A stretch of 64,000 bases of DNA from Pseudomonas fluorescens HK44 (lineage in GTDB: Bacteria; Pseudomonadota; Gammaproteobacteria; Pseudomonadales; Pseudomonadaceae): NCBI RefSeq assembly GCF_000217955.3, contig NZ_AFOY02000004.1, positions 434,001 through 498,000 on the forward strand, given 5' to 3'. A program made the translations under genes and the position numbers. How positions within the stretch are numbered: position 1 is the first letter of the stretch; each line of letters opens with the position of its first letter. Shown here piece after piece: positions 28,166-37,354 of this stretch. The notes beneath the pieces are model-generated. The model was not told where the DNA came from. It ran no database searches and was given only the letters and a program-made list of their open reading frames with translations.

Positions 28166-29109
28166 ATGATGTTTCTGCGATTTCACGGCTACCGGTCCAG
28201 CCCGTGGAGCCGGACCTTGATGCTTCAACGGATGAACTCAACGACAGCCTGGTGCCCGTTGAAGAGGATGAGTTGCCGCAAGGTGTGCTTGATCTGCTGG
28301 CAACCCTGATCTGGCGCCATCGCCCCATGGCGAGAACGGGCAGTAGCGCGCCGCCTCCATCCACGGCTTCTGCAAAGGGGGACGGTGCCGAGATCCCGGT
28401 GTCGCAGCCGAAAGATCAATCCACTGCGCAGTACCAACGCCCGGCGTCGTTGTTCGATACACCGCAGCAACGCCCGGCTCTGTGGTCCGGTACACCGCAG
28501 CAACGCCCGGCTCTGTTGTCCGATACACCGCAGCAACGCCCGGCCGCGTTGTCCGGTACACCGCTGCAACAACCGGTGCAACCGCGTGTGGCGCTTGAGA
28601 TCGCAGTGATCGAGGCGGCGGTGCAGGCAACAGGACCTGACGCGCAGCCGCTTGTGAGCGATGGACCATCGTCCGCCGACGAGACGGCAAAACCCATGAG
28701 CGATCCTGAGCTGCGCGCAGGGCTGCCAGTCGCTGCGATCATGCGCAATATCCCGGCGGTTGTGCTGCCCGTTGCCGCGCCACCCCAGGCATCGCCGTCC
28801 CTCCCACCCCCCGAGGTAGCGCTTGAAGAGGTTGCGGTGTCGAGCCGTGATTTTCTCCAGATTCCGTTCAGCAAAGGCGCTGCCAGTGGACAAGTGACAG
28901 TGACCCGGATACCCGGCGAGTCGGCACAGAACCTGTTGCTCAGCCCGAGTTCGGCCCAGGTCTTCGACCACCTCAAGGAGCCGTTTGAACAGGTTCGAGA
29001 TCCTTACTGGCGACTCACCGATCACGGGGATGAGCCACACCAACAGCCTGACGGCAGGCATCAATCACCGGACGATGAACAGGCAGAACATCAGGAGCGC
29101 CCGGCATGA
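28162..29109 (+). CDS. sctP: T3SS needle-length/substrate-switch protein (InvJ/Spa32-like)
   Basis: A 315-residue protein, poorly conserved as usual for this family, placed exactly between sctO and sctQ. The N-terminal part is disordered and rich in Pro, Gln and Ser; residues about 92-135 consist of four 11-residue repeats. The C-terminal part (about 235-290) is compact and could be the T3S4 switch domain. SctP proteins measure the needle and flip export from needle subunits to translocators. ATG 28162 overlaps the sctO stop; the C terminus overlaps sctQ. Confidence 0.8.
   Translation: MNDVSAISRLPVQPVEPDLDASTDELNDSLVPVEEDELPQGVLDLLATLIWRHRPMARTGSSAPPPSTASAKGDGAEIPVSQPKDQSTAQYQRPASLFDTPQQRPALWSGTPQQRPALLSDTPQQRPAALSGTPLQQPVQPRVALEIAVIEAAVQATGPDAQPLVSDGPSSADETAKPMSDPELRAGLPVAAIMRNIPAVVLPVAAPPQASPSLPPPEVALEEVAVSSRDFLQIPFSKGAASGQVTVTRIPGESAQNLLLSPSSAQVFDHLKEPFEQVRDPYWRLTDHGDEPHQQPDGRHQSPDDEQAEHQERPA
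28435..28566 (+). repeat. Four tandem 33-bp repeats inside sctP
   Basis: Four adjacent 33-base units each starting CAACGCCCGG and ending ACACCGC(A/T)G encode QRPASLFDTPQ, QRPALWSGTPQ, QRPALLSDTPQ and QRPAALSGTPL. A partial fifth unit begins CAACAACCGGTG. The unit length is a multiple of three, so copy-number changes keep the reading frame. Confidence 0.95.
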
Positions 29110-30029
29110 GCGCGCTGGCGTTGCGCCGGGTCAACAGCCTGACGCATGCCCGCTCGCAGGCGGTTCAGCGCTGGCAACTGGCCGGGCATTACACAGGGAT
29201 GGGCAGGCCTGATCCGCAGCACGAATATTTGAGTTTTTGCGCTTGCAGCGAACGGGGCGACTGGCACGGGCTGATCAACGCTCGGGACTGGTTGCATCAC
29301 GCGTTACCCCAGTTGCAAGCCTTGCTGACGGTGGAATGTCCGGCACCCCGTATCGCCGAGCTATTGCGGGCGGTGCCGTGTCCTTTTGAGCTGACGGTGG
29401 ACGCGTTGCACTACCGAAACCTGACGGACGTCGAACTGCTCGATCCTGCACAGGTTCCTGCACAACAACTGCCCTGGCTCGCAACGCCTCAGGGAAGGGT
29501 GTGGCTGACGGCTTTGCCATCGGCGCGCCCGGCGACCGAGGCCTTGCATTCGGTGCCTTGGCTGGCCGATTTACCACAGCGCCTGGAACTGATTCTGGGC
29601 GTCAGCTACTTGAGTCGCTCAAGCCACGCGCGGCTTGGGCGAGGCGACGTTCTGTTGATCAATGACTCGACCCGCCAGTGTGTGCTGGCGGGTCGCGGCA
29701 TCGGTTTTTTTACTTTCACCGAAGAAGGGATATGTATGGAAAAGGTCGATGCCGATTCAACCACACAGGCGCCAACCGAACCGCCCGCCAGCACCGATTT
29801 GAGCCGTTTGCCGGTGCGTGTGGAATTCGTGCTGGCGACTCACGAGATTGCACTGGGCGAGCTGGCGGCCATCATCGCGGGGCAAGTCATCCCGCTGGCC
29901 GCAGAGGCTGCACAAGGCATTGAAGTCCGCGCCAATGGCAAACGCGTTGCACGCGGGGAGTTGGTGCAACTGGACGAGGGATTGGGCGTCGAGTTGCTTG
30001 AGGTTTATCGGAATGCCGGCGATGAATGA
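29106..30029 (+). CDS. sctQ: T3SS sorting-platform C-ring protein (SpaO/Spa33 type)
   Basis: A 307-residue protein. The N-terminal two thirds are variable; the C-terminal SPOA2 domain (PVRVEFVLATHEIALGELAAIIAGQVIPLA...VRANGKRVARGELVQLDEGLGVELLEV) is clear. SctQ forms the cytoplasmic pods that hold substrate complexes with SctK and SctL. An in-frame ATG at 29736 may give a separate short product. The gene overlaps sctP at its start and sctR at its end. Confidence 0.92.
   Translation: MSALALRRVNSLTHARSQAVQRWQLAGHYTGMGRPDPQHEYLSFCACSERGDWHGLINARDWLHHALPQLQALLTVECPAPRIAELLRAVPCPFELTVDALHYRNLTDVELLDPAQVPAQQLPWLATPQGRVWLTALPSARPATEALHSVPWLADLPQRLELILGVSYLSRSSHARLGRGDVLLINDSTRQCVLAGRGIGFFTFTEEGICMEKVDADSTTQAPTEPPASTDLSRLPVRVEFVLATHEIALGELAAIIAGQVIPLAAEAAQGIEVRANGKRVARGELVQLDEGLGVELLEVYRNAGDE
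29721..30029 (+). other. Probable internal translation start giving SctQ-C
   Basis: GAAGAAGGGATATGT precedes an in-frame ATG at 29736 (MEKVDAD...), a Shine-Dalgarno-like AAGGGA at suitable distance. Initiation here would yield a 97-residue SctQ-C containing the whole SPOA2 domain. Internal starts of this kind are known for Salmonella SpaO, Shigella Spa33 and Yersinia YscQ. Confidence 0.72.
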
Positions 30030-30681
30030 CGTTTCACTGATTGCGTTGCTGGCGTTCGCCTCACTGCTGCCGTTCCTGGTGGCAGCCGGCACCTGCTACA
30101 TCAAGTTCTCCATCGTGTTTGTCATCGTGCGTAACGCGTTGGGGTTGCAGCAGGTGCCCTCGAATATGGCCCTCAACGCGATTGCGTTGATGCTGGCGAT
30201 TTTCGTGATGACGCCAGTGATGAAGCAGGGATACGGCTACTACAAGGAGGAACAGGTGGCGTTTACCGACGTTGAATCGGTGGTGAATTTTGCCGAGAAC
30301 GGTTTGGGCAGCTACAAGAACTACCTGCGCCAGTACACCGATCCGGAACTGGCGCAGTTCTTTGAGCGGGCACAAGCGGCGCAGAGTGAAACCGAGCCCG
30401 GCCTGCCCGACGATGAAACGCTCGAACCCTCGCTGTTTTCGTTGTTGCCGGCCTATGCGCTGAGTGAAATCAAGAGTGCATTCAAGATCGGCTTTTATCT
30501 GTATCTGCCCTTCGTGATCGTCGACCTGGTGATCTCCAGCATCCTGCTGGCGCTGGGCATGATGATGATGAGCCCGGTGATCATTTCGGTGCCGATCAAA
30601 CTGGTGTTGTTTGTTGCGCTGGATGGGTGGGCGCTGCTGTCCACCGGTCTGGTCAAGCAATACCTGACCTTACTGGTGTAG
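30022..30681 (+). CDS. sctR: T3SS export-gate protein (SpaP type)
   Basis: A 219-residue membrane protein of the FliP/SpaP family, part of the R5S4T1 export gate. It starts MNDVSLIALLAFASLLPFLVAAGTCYIKFSIVFVIVRNALG, with later helices FLYLPFVIVDLVISSILLALGMMMMSP, the strongly conserved MMMSP motif of this family, and a soluble loop between. ATG 30022 is inside the sctQ end; an alternative ATG at 30013 adds three residues. Confidence 0.96.
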   Translation: MNDVSLIALLAFASLLPFLVAAGTCYIKFSIVFVIVRNALGLQQVPSNMALNAIALMLAIFVMTPVMKQGYGYYKEEQVAFTDVESVVNFAENGLGSYKNYLRQYTDPELAQFFERAQAAQSETEPGLPDDETLEPSLFSLLPAYALSEIKSAFKIGFYLYLPFVIVDLVISSILLALGMMMMSPVIISVPIKLVLFVALDGWALLSTGLVKQYLTLLV

Positions 30682-30690
30682 AGGCGCTCG

Positions 30691-30945
30691 ATGAACGATC
30701 TGGTGTATGCCGGCAACAAAACCCTGTACCTGATTCTGTTGATGGTGGCCTGGCCAATTATTGTCGCGACCGTGGTCGGTCTGGTGGTCGGTCTGGTTCA
30801 GACCGTGACCCAATTGCAGGAGCAGACGCTGCCGTTCGGTTTCAAATTGATGTCGGTGGCGGCGTGCCTGTTTTTGCTCTCGGGCTGGTACGGCGAAACC
30901 CTGCTTGATTTCAGTCGTGAAGTCATGCGCCTGGCCTTGAGTTAG
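30691..30945 (+). CDS. sctS: T3SS export-gate protein (SpaQ type)
   Basis: An 84-residue protein with two membrane helices ([26 protein letters not shown] and [20 protein letters not shown]), the FliQ/SpaQ family pattern including [15 protein letters not shown] between helices. It follows sctR by nine bases. Confidence 0.96.
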   Translation: MNDLVYAGNKTLYLILLMVAWPIIVATVVGLVVGLVQTVTQLQEQTLPFGFKLMSVAACLFLLSGWYGETLLDFSREVMRLALS

Positions 30946-30949
30946 GCCG

Positions 30950-31747
30950 ATGACGGTTTCGTTGTTCTTCGATCTGCATGCCTTGCTCGCTGGCGCCGCC
31001 CTGGGGTTTGCGCGGCTGGCACCGATATTTTTCATGTTGCCTTTTTTGAACAGCGGGGTGCTGACAGGGGCACCACGTCAGGCCGTGATCATAGTGGTGG
31101 CGCTGGGTTTTTGGGCCTCGTTGGGTGAGCCGTTGCCGCGCCTCGACGGGTTGGCGTTTTTCGGTCTGTTGATGCGTGAGGCGGGTATCGGCGCATTGCT
31201 CGGGTTACTGCTGTGCTGGCCATTCTGGGTGCTGCACGCCATGGGCAATCTCATCGACAACCAGCGCGGGGCGATGCTCAGCAGCACCGTGGACCCGGCC
31301 AACGGCGTTGATACCTCGGAGCTGGCGAACTTTCTGCAGTTGTTTGCCGCGGCGGTTTACCTCGAAGGTGGTGGCATGTTGTTGATGCTGGAAACCGTCG
31401 GTCACAGTTACCGCATCTGCGCGCCGGGCAGCTGCGAGATGCAGCTGCAACCAATCCTGAGCCTGCTGGATGCACTGGTCAGCAAGACCCTGGTGATCAG
31501 CGCACCGGTGGTGGCCACGCTGTTGATCAGCGAGGCGCTGCTCGGTTTGCTTTCGCGGTATGCGCCGCAAATGAATGCCTTCTCGGTGTCGCTGACGGTC
31601 AAGAGCCTGGTGGCGCTGGTGGTGTTGATGGTGTATTTCGGCGCTCATCTGCCGGACGAAATCCTGCGCATGGGGACCCAATCCCAGACGCTGGAGCGTT
31701 ACCTGGACAGGGAGGTCGACCATGTCTTCCAGCTCATCGAAGACTGA
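30950..31747 (+). CDS. sctT: T3SS export-gate protein (SpaR type)
   Basis: A 265-residue FliR/SpaR-family membrane protein with about six helices. Conserved elements are RLAPIFFMLPFLNSG near the N terminus and GNLIDNQRGAMLSSTVDP (around residue 100). SctT caps the export gate beside SctU. It starts five bases after the sctS stop and overlaps sctU by 26 bases. Confidence 0.96.
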   Translation: MTVSLFFDLHALLAGAALGFARLAPIFFMLPFLNSGVLTGAPRQAVIIVVALGFWASLGEPLPRLDGLAFFGLLMREAGIGALLGLLLCWPFWVLHAMGNLIDNQRGAMLSSTVDPANGVDTSELANFLQLFAAAVYLEGGGMLLMLETVGHSYRICAPGSCEMQLQPILSLLDALVSKTLVISAPVVATLLISEALLGLLSRYAPQMNAFSVSLTVKSLVALVVLMVYFGAHLPDEILRMGTQSQTLERYLDREVDHVFQLIED

Positions 31748-32756
31748 GAAGCCTACCGCCAAGCGTCTGCGGGACGCGTCTCGCAAAGGGCAGACGTTCA
31801 AGGCCAAGGATCTGGTGATCACCTGCCTGACCCTGTGCGGCATCACCTACATGGTGTTCAACAGTTCGCTGCTGGACGTCATGGAAGTCTACCGGCGCAT
31901 CATCGCCAGCGACTTTGACGCCGACCTGCAAAAGTACTCGGCGATGTTGGTGGTGATCGGGCTCAAGGCGCTGCTGCCGCTGTTGTTGGTCTGTGTATTG
32001 ACCAGCGCGTTGCCCGCGTTGCTGCAAAGCGGTTTTGCGTTGGCCAGTGAAGCCTTGAAGCTGAACCTGGGCGCCTTGAACCCGATCAATGGTTTCAAAA
32101 AACTGTTCAGCCTGCGCACGGTCAAGGACACGGTCAAAGCGTTGCTTTATCTGGGCAGTTTTGCCATGGCGTTGTGGATTGTCTGGCTGACGCAACGGCA
32201 TTTGCTGTTTGCGCAGCTGTTTGCCCAGGCACCGGACCTGTTCGCGATCTGGGGTCATTTGCTGCTGGTGCTGGTGTTGGCATTTCTGGTGTGCGTGCTG
32301 TTGATCGTGGTGCTCGACGCGCTCTGCGAATACTGGCTGTTCATCAAAGACCAGATGATGGACAAGCATTCGGTCAAGCGTGAACACAAGGAGCAGGACG
32401 GCAATCCGGAGATCAAGGGCCGTCGGCGCGATTTGCATATGGAACTGCTGTCGGAGCAGGTCAAGTCCGATGTGCGCAGCTCGCGCATGATTATTGCCAA
32501 CCCGACCCACATCGCGATCGGTGTGTATTTCCGCCCGGAAATCACCCTGTTGCCATTTATCTCGCTGATGGAAACCAACCAGCGCGCCCTTGCCGTCCGG
32601 GCGTATGCCGCCGAGGTCGGGGTGCCGGTGATCAACGATATCGCCCTGGCGCGGCGGATCTTCAAGACCCATCAGCGCTACAGCTTCCTCCAGGTGCAGG
32701 AAATCGAAGAAGTCCTGCGGCTGTTGATCTGGCTCGAGCAGGTCGAACAGGCCTGA
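31722..32756 (+). CDS. sctU: T3SS autocleaving switch protein (SpaS type)
   Basis: A 344-residue FlhB/SpaS-family protein. Four N-terminal membrane helices precede a cytoplasmic domain with the self-cleavage motif NPTH (in IIANPTHIAIGVYFRPE, about residues 258-261); cleavage between Asn and Pro enables the switch from early to middle substrates. It works with sctP. This closes the export-apparatus operon; a 120-base gap follows before the chaperone gene. Confidence 0.97.
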   Translation: MSSSSSKTEKPTAKRLRDASRKGQTFKAKDLVITCLTLCGITYMVFNSSLLDVMEVYRRIIASDFDADLQKYSAMLVVIGLKALLPLLLVCVLTSALPALLQSGFALASEALKLNLGALNPINGFKKLFSLRTVKDTVKALLYLGSFAMALWIVWLTQRHLLFAQLFAQAPDLFAIWGHLLLVLVLAFLVCVLLIVVLDALCEYWLFIKDQMMDKHSVKREHKEQDGNPEIKGRRRDLHMELLSEQVKSDVRSSRMIIANPTHIAIGVYFRPEITLLPFISLMETNQRALAVRAYAAEVGVPVINDIALARRIFKTHQRYSFLQVQEIEEVLRLLIWLEQVEQA

Positions 32757-32876
32757 TCTCCCCCTTTCCTTATCCATCCAATACGTTGGCATGAGCGCAA
32801 TTTGGCAGCGTGGTCGCCGGCGCTTTGGCTCAATGCGTTCGTCAGCGGCGCTGACGTTTTTTCAGGAGTGTGGCTG

Positions 32877-33365
32877 ATGAGTCGCAACAACAAACAAGAA
32901 GAACAGGTCGCTTTGGACGTCGTGGACGCGGTGCTCGCGGGGGCGGCGTTAAAGGATATTCAGGGCATTAGCGACGAGCAGATGAACAGTCTGTACGCGT
33001 TCGCTTACCAGTTCTACGAGCAGGGGCGGCTGGACGACGCCGAGAAGTTTTTTCACTTCCTGTGCATCTACGACTTTCACAACAGCGATTACTGGATGGG
33101 ACTGGCGGCAGTGCACCAGCTCAAACAGAACCACCAAAAGGCGATTGATCTGTACGCCATCGCCTTCGCCCAAGGCAACAACGACTACCGCCCGATGTTG
33201 TACACCGGCCAGTGTCAGCTCGCCCTGGGCAAAGTCGGCAAGGCCAGGCTGTGTTTCGAATACGTGCTCGAACGCGCTTCGCAAGACGAGTTGCGCAAGC
33301 AAGCCCAGGTCTATCTCGACACCTTGGATCACATGGAAAAGCACTGTTCAGAGGATGGAAAATGA
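32877..33365 (+). CDS. sicA: Translocator chaperone (SicA/IpgC type)
   Basis: A 162-residue TPR protein of the class II chaperone family (LYAFAYQFYEQGRLDDAEKFFHFLCIYDFHNSDYWMGLAAVHQLKQNHQKAIDLYAIA). It keeps the two translocators apart before export. In Salmonella SicA is also a coactivator of InvF, and an InvF-like protein is encoded at the island edge. ATG 32877 follows CAGGAG; the stop overlaps the sctE start (ATGA). Confidence 0.95.
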   Translation: MSRNNKQEEQVALDVVDAVLAGAALKDIQGISDEQMNSLYAFAYQFYEQGRLDDAEKFFHFLCIYDFHNSDYWMGLAAVHQLKQNHQKAIDLYAIAFAQGNNDYRPMLYTGQCQLALGKVGKARLCFEYVLERASQDELRKQAQVYLDTLDHMEKHCSEDGK

Positions 33366-35131
33366 GTGAAATCAGAAACGTTTCAAATGCGGTTTTTCAG
33401 CGAGCACTGAGTCGTACCGAAGCCTTTGAAATCTATGGTAAAGCCGCGAGCCAGGCGGCAAGAACGGCGGATTATCAGAAGGCTGGCCAGGAAGCATTGG
33501 CCGGTCTGATGTCGGTGAGTTATGAGTCGGGTGAACACAATCAGTCAACGGCAGGCACGGGAAGGCCGCTACTGCATGCGCCACTGGCACGTGCCGACGG
33601 CAAAAAAGAGTCGGACGGTGATCTGTTCACGCTATTGATGGCGATGATTTGCGAACTGATTGGCGAGGTCGACGCTAACAAACTGAAAAACCGGTTGACC
33701 ATGCTGCAAAACATGGCCGGCGCCAAGCAGCAAGGTCTTGAAAAACTGGCCGCTGAATACACCGCAGCCGTTGAAGCACTGGAGGCTGCCGAGGGCGCTG
33801 TTGGTGGCAGTCAGGAACAGCTCGAGAAATTGCGCGAGCGAGTCCAGCATTTTCAGGGGCTGCTGGATGAAAGCGAAGCCCGTCTGGCCGGACTTGATCC
33901 TGAGTCGCCGGAGTATGCGAGCGAGCTGGCGATCCGAGATCGGCTCAAAGGCGAGCTGGCGGGCCAGACCCAGGCCTTTGAAAAAGCCACCGATGCTCAT
34001 CTGAAATTGATCGAGGTCGCTAACGCCGCCGCTAAAACCCTGGCCGTCGTCGCCGCGAACGTGCAGGCGGCAGGGCTCGGCGGGCCTCAGGTCAAAGAGT
34101 CGAACGAAAAGGCCTTGAGCAGCAGCGCGCAGGCTCTGCTGCACCGGTTGAAGATCATCGAGTTGCTGGGAGAGTCGGCGCAAAACAAGGAAGAGCTCAA
34201 TCAGGAGCTGTTTCTGGAGCTGCAGGCCAAGCTTCAGGAAAAGATGCAGCTTGAATCGGACAAGTATCTGGAAGAGGTGCGAAAAGCCGAGGCGTTGCAA
34301 AATACCATGGGTTGCATCGGCAAGATCGTTGGCGCCCTGTTGAGTATCGCCACCATTGCCGCAGGCGTTCTGACCGCTAACCCGGTGCTTATTGCGGTGG
34401 GCGTTATTGGCGCGGCGGTGATGATCGCGGACGAAGTGGTCAAGGAGGTCACGGGGGTGTCGTTCATGTCGGAGGCCATGAAACCGCTGATGATGGTGAT
34501 GCAGGAAGCCATCAAGTTGTTTACCGAACTCTACACCAAGCTGCTGATCGCGTTTGGCGTCGATCCGGAAACGGCGAAGGACATCGCGCAGATCGCCGGC
34601 ATGATCCAGGGGATCGCCGCCACCCTGGCAGCGATTGCACTGACGGTCATCGTCGGTGCTCAAGTGATCGGGCCGATGGTCAGCGCAGTCGCTTCGAAGC
34701 TGGCTTCGATGGTTGCTCAAGCCGCACCCGCCGCCATGCAGGCAATCAAGCAAGTGGCGTCATCGGTGAGTCACACGCTCACCCAAATGCTGGCGCAGTT
34801 ACGCAGTTTCATCACCCATGGTGCCGATCCGGTATCGCTGGCTCGCTACGCAGCCAATCTCGAAATCGCTCAGGCCGTCACCGAATTCGGCAATGTCGCG
34901 ACGCAGGGCGGGTTGCAGATCGCCAGCGGCGCTCATCAGGCAAAGGCTGCCGAACACCTGGCGGACGTGCGCGTACGCATGGCAATCAGCGAAGAAATCA
35001 CCGGCTACCTCACCCGACTGGTCGAGGATTACGGCAAAGCGATGCAAGACAGAACCCGGCAGATCGAACAGGTCTTTGCCGACATGCAACGCAGCCACTC
35101 GGTCAGCCTGCAAATGGTCCGGCACGTTTGA
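33362..35131 (+). CDS. sctE: Major translocator (SipB/IpaB type)
   Basis: A 589-residue pore-forming translocator. The N-terminal third is helical with coiled coil (LEKLAAEYTAAVEALEAAEGAV, QEQLEKLRERVQHFQGLLDESEARL). Two hydrophobic segments follow (IVGALLSIATIAAGVLTANP through VIGAAVMIADEVV at about 315-350, and IAATLAAIALTVIVGAQVIGPM near 425-450), the two-helix arrangement that inserts into host membrane. It is close to SipB in length. Confidence 0.93.
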   Translation: MSEIRNVSNAVFQRALSRTEAFEIYGKAASQAARTADYQKAGQEALAGLMSVSYESGEHNQSTAGTGRPLLHAPLARADGKKESDGDLFTLLMAMICELIGEVDANKLKNRLTMLQNMAGAKQQGLEKLAAEYTAAVEALEAAEGAVGGSQEQLEKLRERVQHFQGLLDESEARLAGLDPESPEYASELAIRDRLKGELAGQTQAFEKATDAHLKLIEVANAAAKTLAVVAANVQAAGLGGPQVKESNEKALSSSAQALLHRLKIIELLGESAQNKEELNQELFLELQAKLQEKMQLESDKYLEEVRKAEALQNTMGCIGKIVGALLSIATIAAGVLTANPVLIAVGVIGAAVMIADEVVKEVTGVSFMSEAMKPLMMVMQEAIKLFTELYTKLLIAFGVDPETAKDIAQIAGMIQGIAATLAAIALTVIVGAQVIGPMVSAVASKLASMVAQAAPAAMQAIKQVASSVSHTLTQMLAQLRSFITHGADPVSLARYAANLEIAQAVTEFGNVATQGGLQIASGAHQAKAAEHLADVRVRMAISEEITGYLTRLVEDYGKAMQDRTRQIEQVFADMQRSHSVSLQMVRHV

Positions 35132-35155
35132 ATTCACTCCTGAAAGGTATTTCTC

Positions 35156-36226
35156 ATGGCCACAATTAATGTATTGGCTGTTCGGCCGTTGATCCCTGCG
35201 CAAGCGACTGCCGTGCCCGAAAAGCTGTTCCATTCACCCAATGCTTCTGCATTGGGCGACATGATCGGCAAGCAGCAGACTCTCGAAAAAACTCAAATCA
35301 CAGCCCCTTCGGCTACGGAACTCGAAAGCGAGATCGACGCGTATCAGCCTACCGAGTCCGACTGGCTGGACTTCGTGGCCGCCATGACAATGCTCAGCGA
35401 TGAAGTGCGTAACGATCTGGTGTTCGATCCGGGCGCCTGGGAAAAACATGCCAACGTCTTGGTGGCCGCCATCATTGCGTTGAATGTCGCACGGGTTTCC
35501 AACGCCATCCTGCGCGGGCATTTCAGCGTCATGGCCGCCGACGCTGCCAAGTCCCAGGGCGCTGCCATCATGGAGTCAGGCAAGGCCGCCATGTACAGCG
35601 CCATCACCGCCGCGGTGGTTTCCGGGGCGATAGCGGGCTTTGCCATGGTCAAGACCCTTCAAGGGCAAGGGTTGAAACATGCCGATATCAACCTGAATAA
35701 GCGCAACGCACTTGACGCCAGCAACATCGAACGGGACTTGAAACGTGATCGGGCGAGGGACGACTGGAACCCGGACACAACCTACAAAATCAAGGTGTTC
35801 GAAGTCGAAGGTTCCCTCCGATCAACGTCCGTGGATTTCAAACCCCAGGGCGCTACGCTGACGCCCAAGGAACAGGCATGGTTCGATGCGCAAATCCTCA
35901 AGGCGCAGAACGTTGGCCAGACGTCGGGTTGGCTGAGCGAGATGAGCAGCAAGGGTTTTGAAAAGAAACTCGAAATCGGTCGGGCGTTGAGCGCCATGTC
36001 GATGAACCTCAGTCAGGTCGTGTCCAGCATGGTCAGAATCGCCGAGCACGCTGCGCGGGAGAAAGAGGTGCTGCAACAAAGTGCGCAGAACACCCAAAAG
36101 AGCTTGAGCGATGAAGTCGGACAGAAGGATTCGGCGGACGCGGCGTTGCTGCAGAAGCTCATGGACATCGTGATGCAGCTTTTTCAATCGCGTATTGAAG
36201 TCATTGGCGCGCTGACGCGCGGCTGA
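35156..36226 (+). CDS. sctB: Minor translocator (SipC/IpaC type)
   Basis: A 356-residue translocator, second partner of the host-membrane pore. There is one weakly hydrophobic segment (MYSAITAAVVSGAIAGFAMV, around residues 143-165) and a helical C-terminal domain (AREKEVLQQSAQNTQKSLSDEV). In SipC and IpaC this C-terminal part nucleates or bundles actin; whether that holds here is unknown. GAAAGG precedes the start. Assigned by order in the operon and layout. Confidence 0.88.
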   Translation: MATINVLAVRPLIPAQATAVPEKLFHSPNASALGDMIGKQQTLEKTQITAPSATELESEIDAYQPTESDWLDFVAAMTMLSDEVRNDLVFDPGAWEKHANVLVAAIIALNVARVSNAILRGHFSVMAADAAKSQGAAIMESGKAAMYSAITAAVVSGAIAGFAMVKTLQGQGLKHADINLNKRNALDASNIERDLKRDRARDDWNPDTTYKIKVFEVEGSLRSTSVDFKPQGATLTPKEQAWFDAQILKAQNVGQTSGWLSEMSSKGFEKKLEIGRALSAMSMNLSQVVSSMVRIAEHAAREKEVLQQSAQNTQKSLSDEVGQKDSADAALLQKLMDIVMQLFQSRIEVIGALTRG

Positions 36227-36238
36227 TAGGAGAGTGAA

Positions 36239-37324
36239 ATGGAAATATTGAGTTTTACGCGGCCTGTTGCCATGCCGGGCGCAGATCTCAAAGTGATGAT
36301 GGACGCACCATTGCCTGTAGAAACGCTTCCCGAGGTTCCGGCAGATTTCGCTCTGGTGCAATTGCTCGAACGTTCGACGAAAGCGCTGAGTCGTAATGTG
36401 GAGAATATGCTCAGGTGCCAGCCAAATAACACGAAAGTAGTTGGTGAACCGTTAGCCGGTAACTCGGTAGAGTCCCTTGTTGCGGAATTTGTCGAACAGA
36501 TGGTAGCCAAGCGTATCCGATCTGAGATGTGGGCTCACCAAGCGCGGCAGTGTGTAGCGGTGATGAGGCATTGCCAAAAAACGCTGTTGCCGGGGGATCT
36601 TCAGAAACTCGAGGCTAAGCAGGACTTTATCCTGGGGGATCTGAAAAGCAATCAAGCCTCTCCAGCAGAAATTGCCGATGAGTTCTACGTTATCGTCAAA
36701 TCCTCCAATGACTTCTTCGACAAACTGCTCGAACTGATTGACCTGATCAAGAACGGTTACCTGGCGGGCTACGAACACATCATCGCGGCCTATTCGGACT
36801 TCTTCGCCGATTTCAATAAAGAAATCACGGCAAAGATGAAGGAATGGATTGAAGGTGCGAATGACGGGAAAGAGGTCAAGTTGAATGCCGGCATGATCAG
36901 ACTCGCGTTACAGGCTCTGATCGAAAAATACTCAAAAGCGCCTGCAGGGGTATTGTTTCCCGCCCCTGGAATGGAGGGCGCAAGCAAGGAAGCGGCGGAA
37001 AAGTGGCGCGTGGCATTAGGCCTGCCTGAAAGTTGCTTGAAAGACAACGGTAATGGCACTTTTAGCGTGGTCATGGACCTCGGGCCGCTGAAAATCATGA
37101 TGGACAGCTTACCATCAAACGTTTACTGGATTACCTGGGACACCTCGAAGTTTCAGGCCTGGCAAACCGGTTTCAATGCGCAGGAAGAACGTTTGAAGAA
37201 CATGTTGCAATCCTTCACGCAGAAATACTCGAACGCCAACTCGTATCACGATAACTTTAACAAGACGTTATCTTCTCATCTTAATCAGTATGCGGACATG
37301 CTTAAGGCTATGTTGAATTTTTGA
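36239..37324 (+). CDS. sctA: Needle-tip protein (SipD/IpaD type)
   Basis: A 361-residue tip protein. The central coiled coil and the family segment LIDLIKNGYLAGYEHIIAAYSDFFADFNKEI (around residues 165-195) are clear, as is the C-terminal helix ERLKNMLQSFTQKYSNANSYHDNFNK. It caps the needle and holds the translocators. AGGAG precedes ATG 36239. Codon use becomes more A+T-rich toward the effector zone. Confidence 0.95.
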   Translation: MEILSFTRPVAMPGADLKVMMDAPLPVETLPEVPADFALVQLLERSTKALSRNVENMLRCQPNNTKVVGEPLAGNSVESLVAEFVEQMVAKRIRSEMWAHQARQCVAVMRHCQKTLLPGDLQKLEAKQDFILGDLKSNQASPAEIADEFYVIVKSSNDFFDKLLELIDLIKNGYLAGYEHIIAAYSDFFADFNKEITAKMKEWIEGANDGKEVKLNAGMIRLALQALIEKYSKAPAGVLFPAPGMEGASKEAAEKWRVALGLPESCLKDNGNGTFSVVMDLGPLKIMMDSLPSNVYWITWDTSKFQAWQTGFNAQEERLKNMLQSFTQKYSNANSYHDNFNKTLSSHLNQYADMLKAMLNF

Positions 37325-37354
37325 TGCGGCATGAGTGAGGTTTTCTGTATTTGA

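Noticed and set aside
28435..28566. Regular repeats resembling a CRISPR array
   Set aside because: Units are contiguous without spacers, are in frame and encode protein repeats in sctP.
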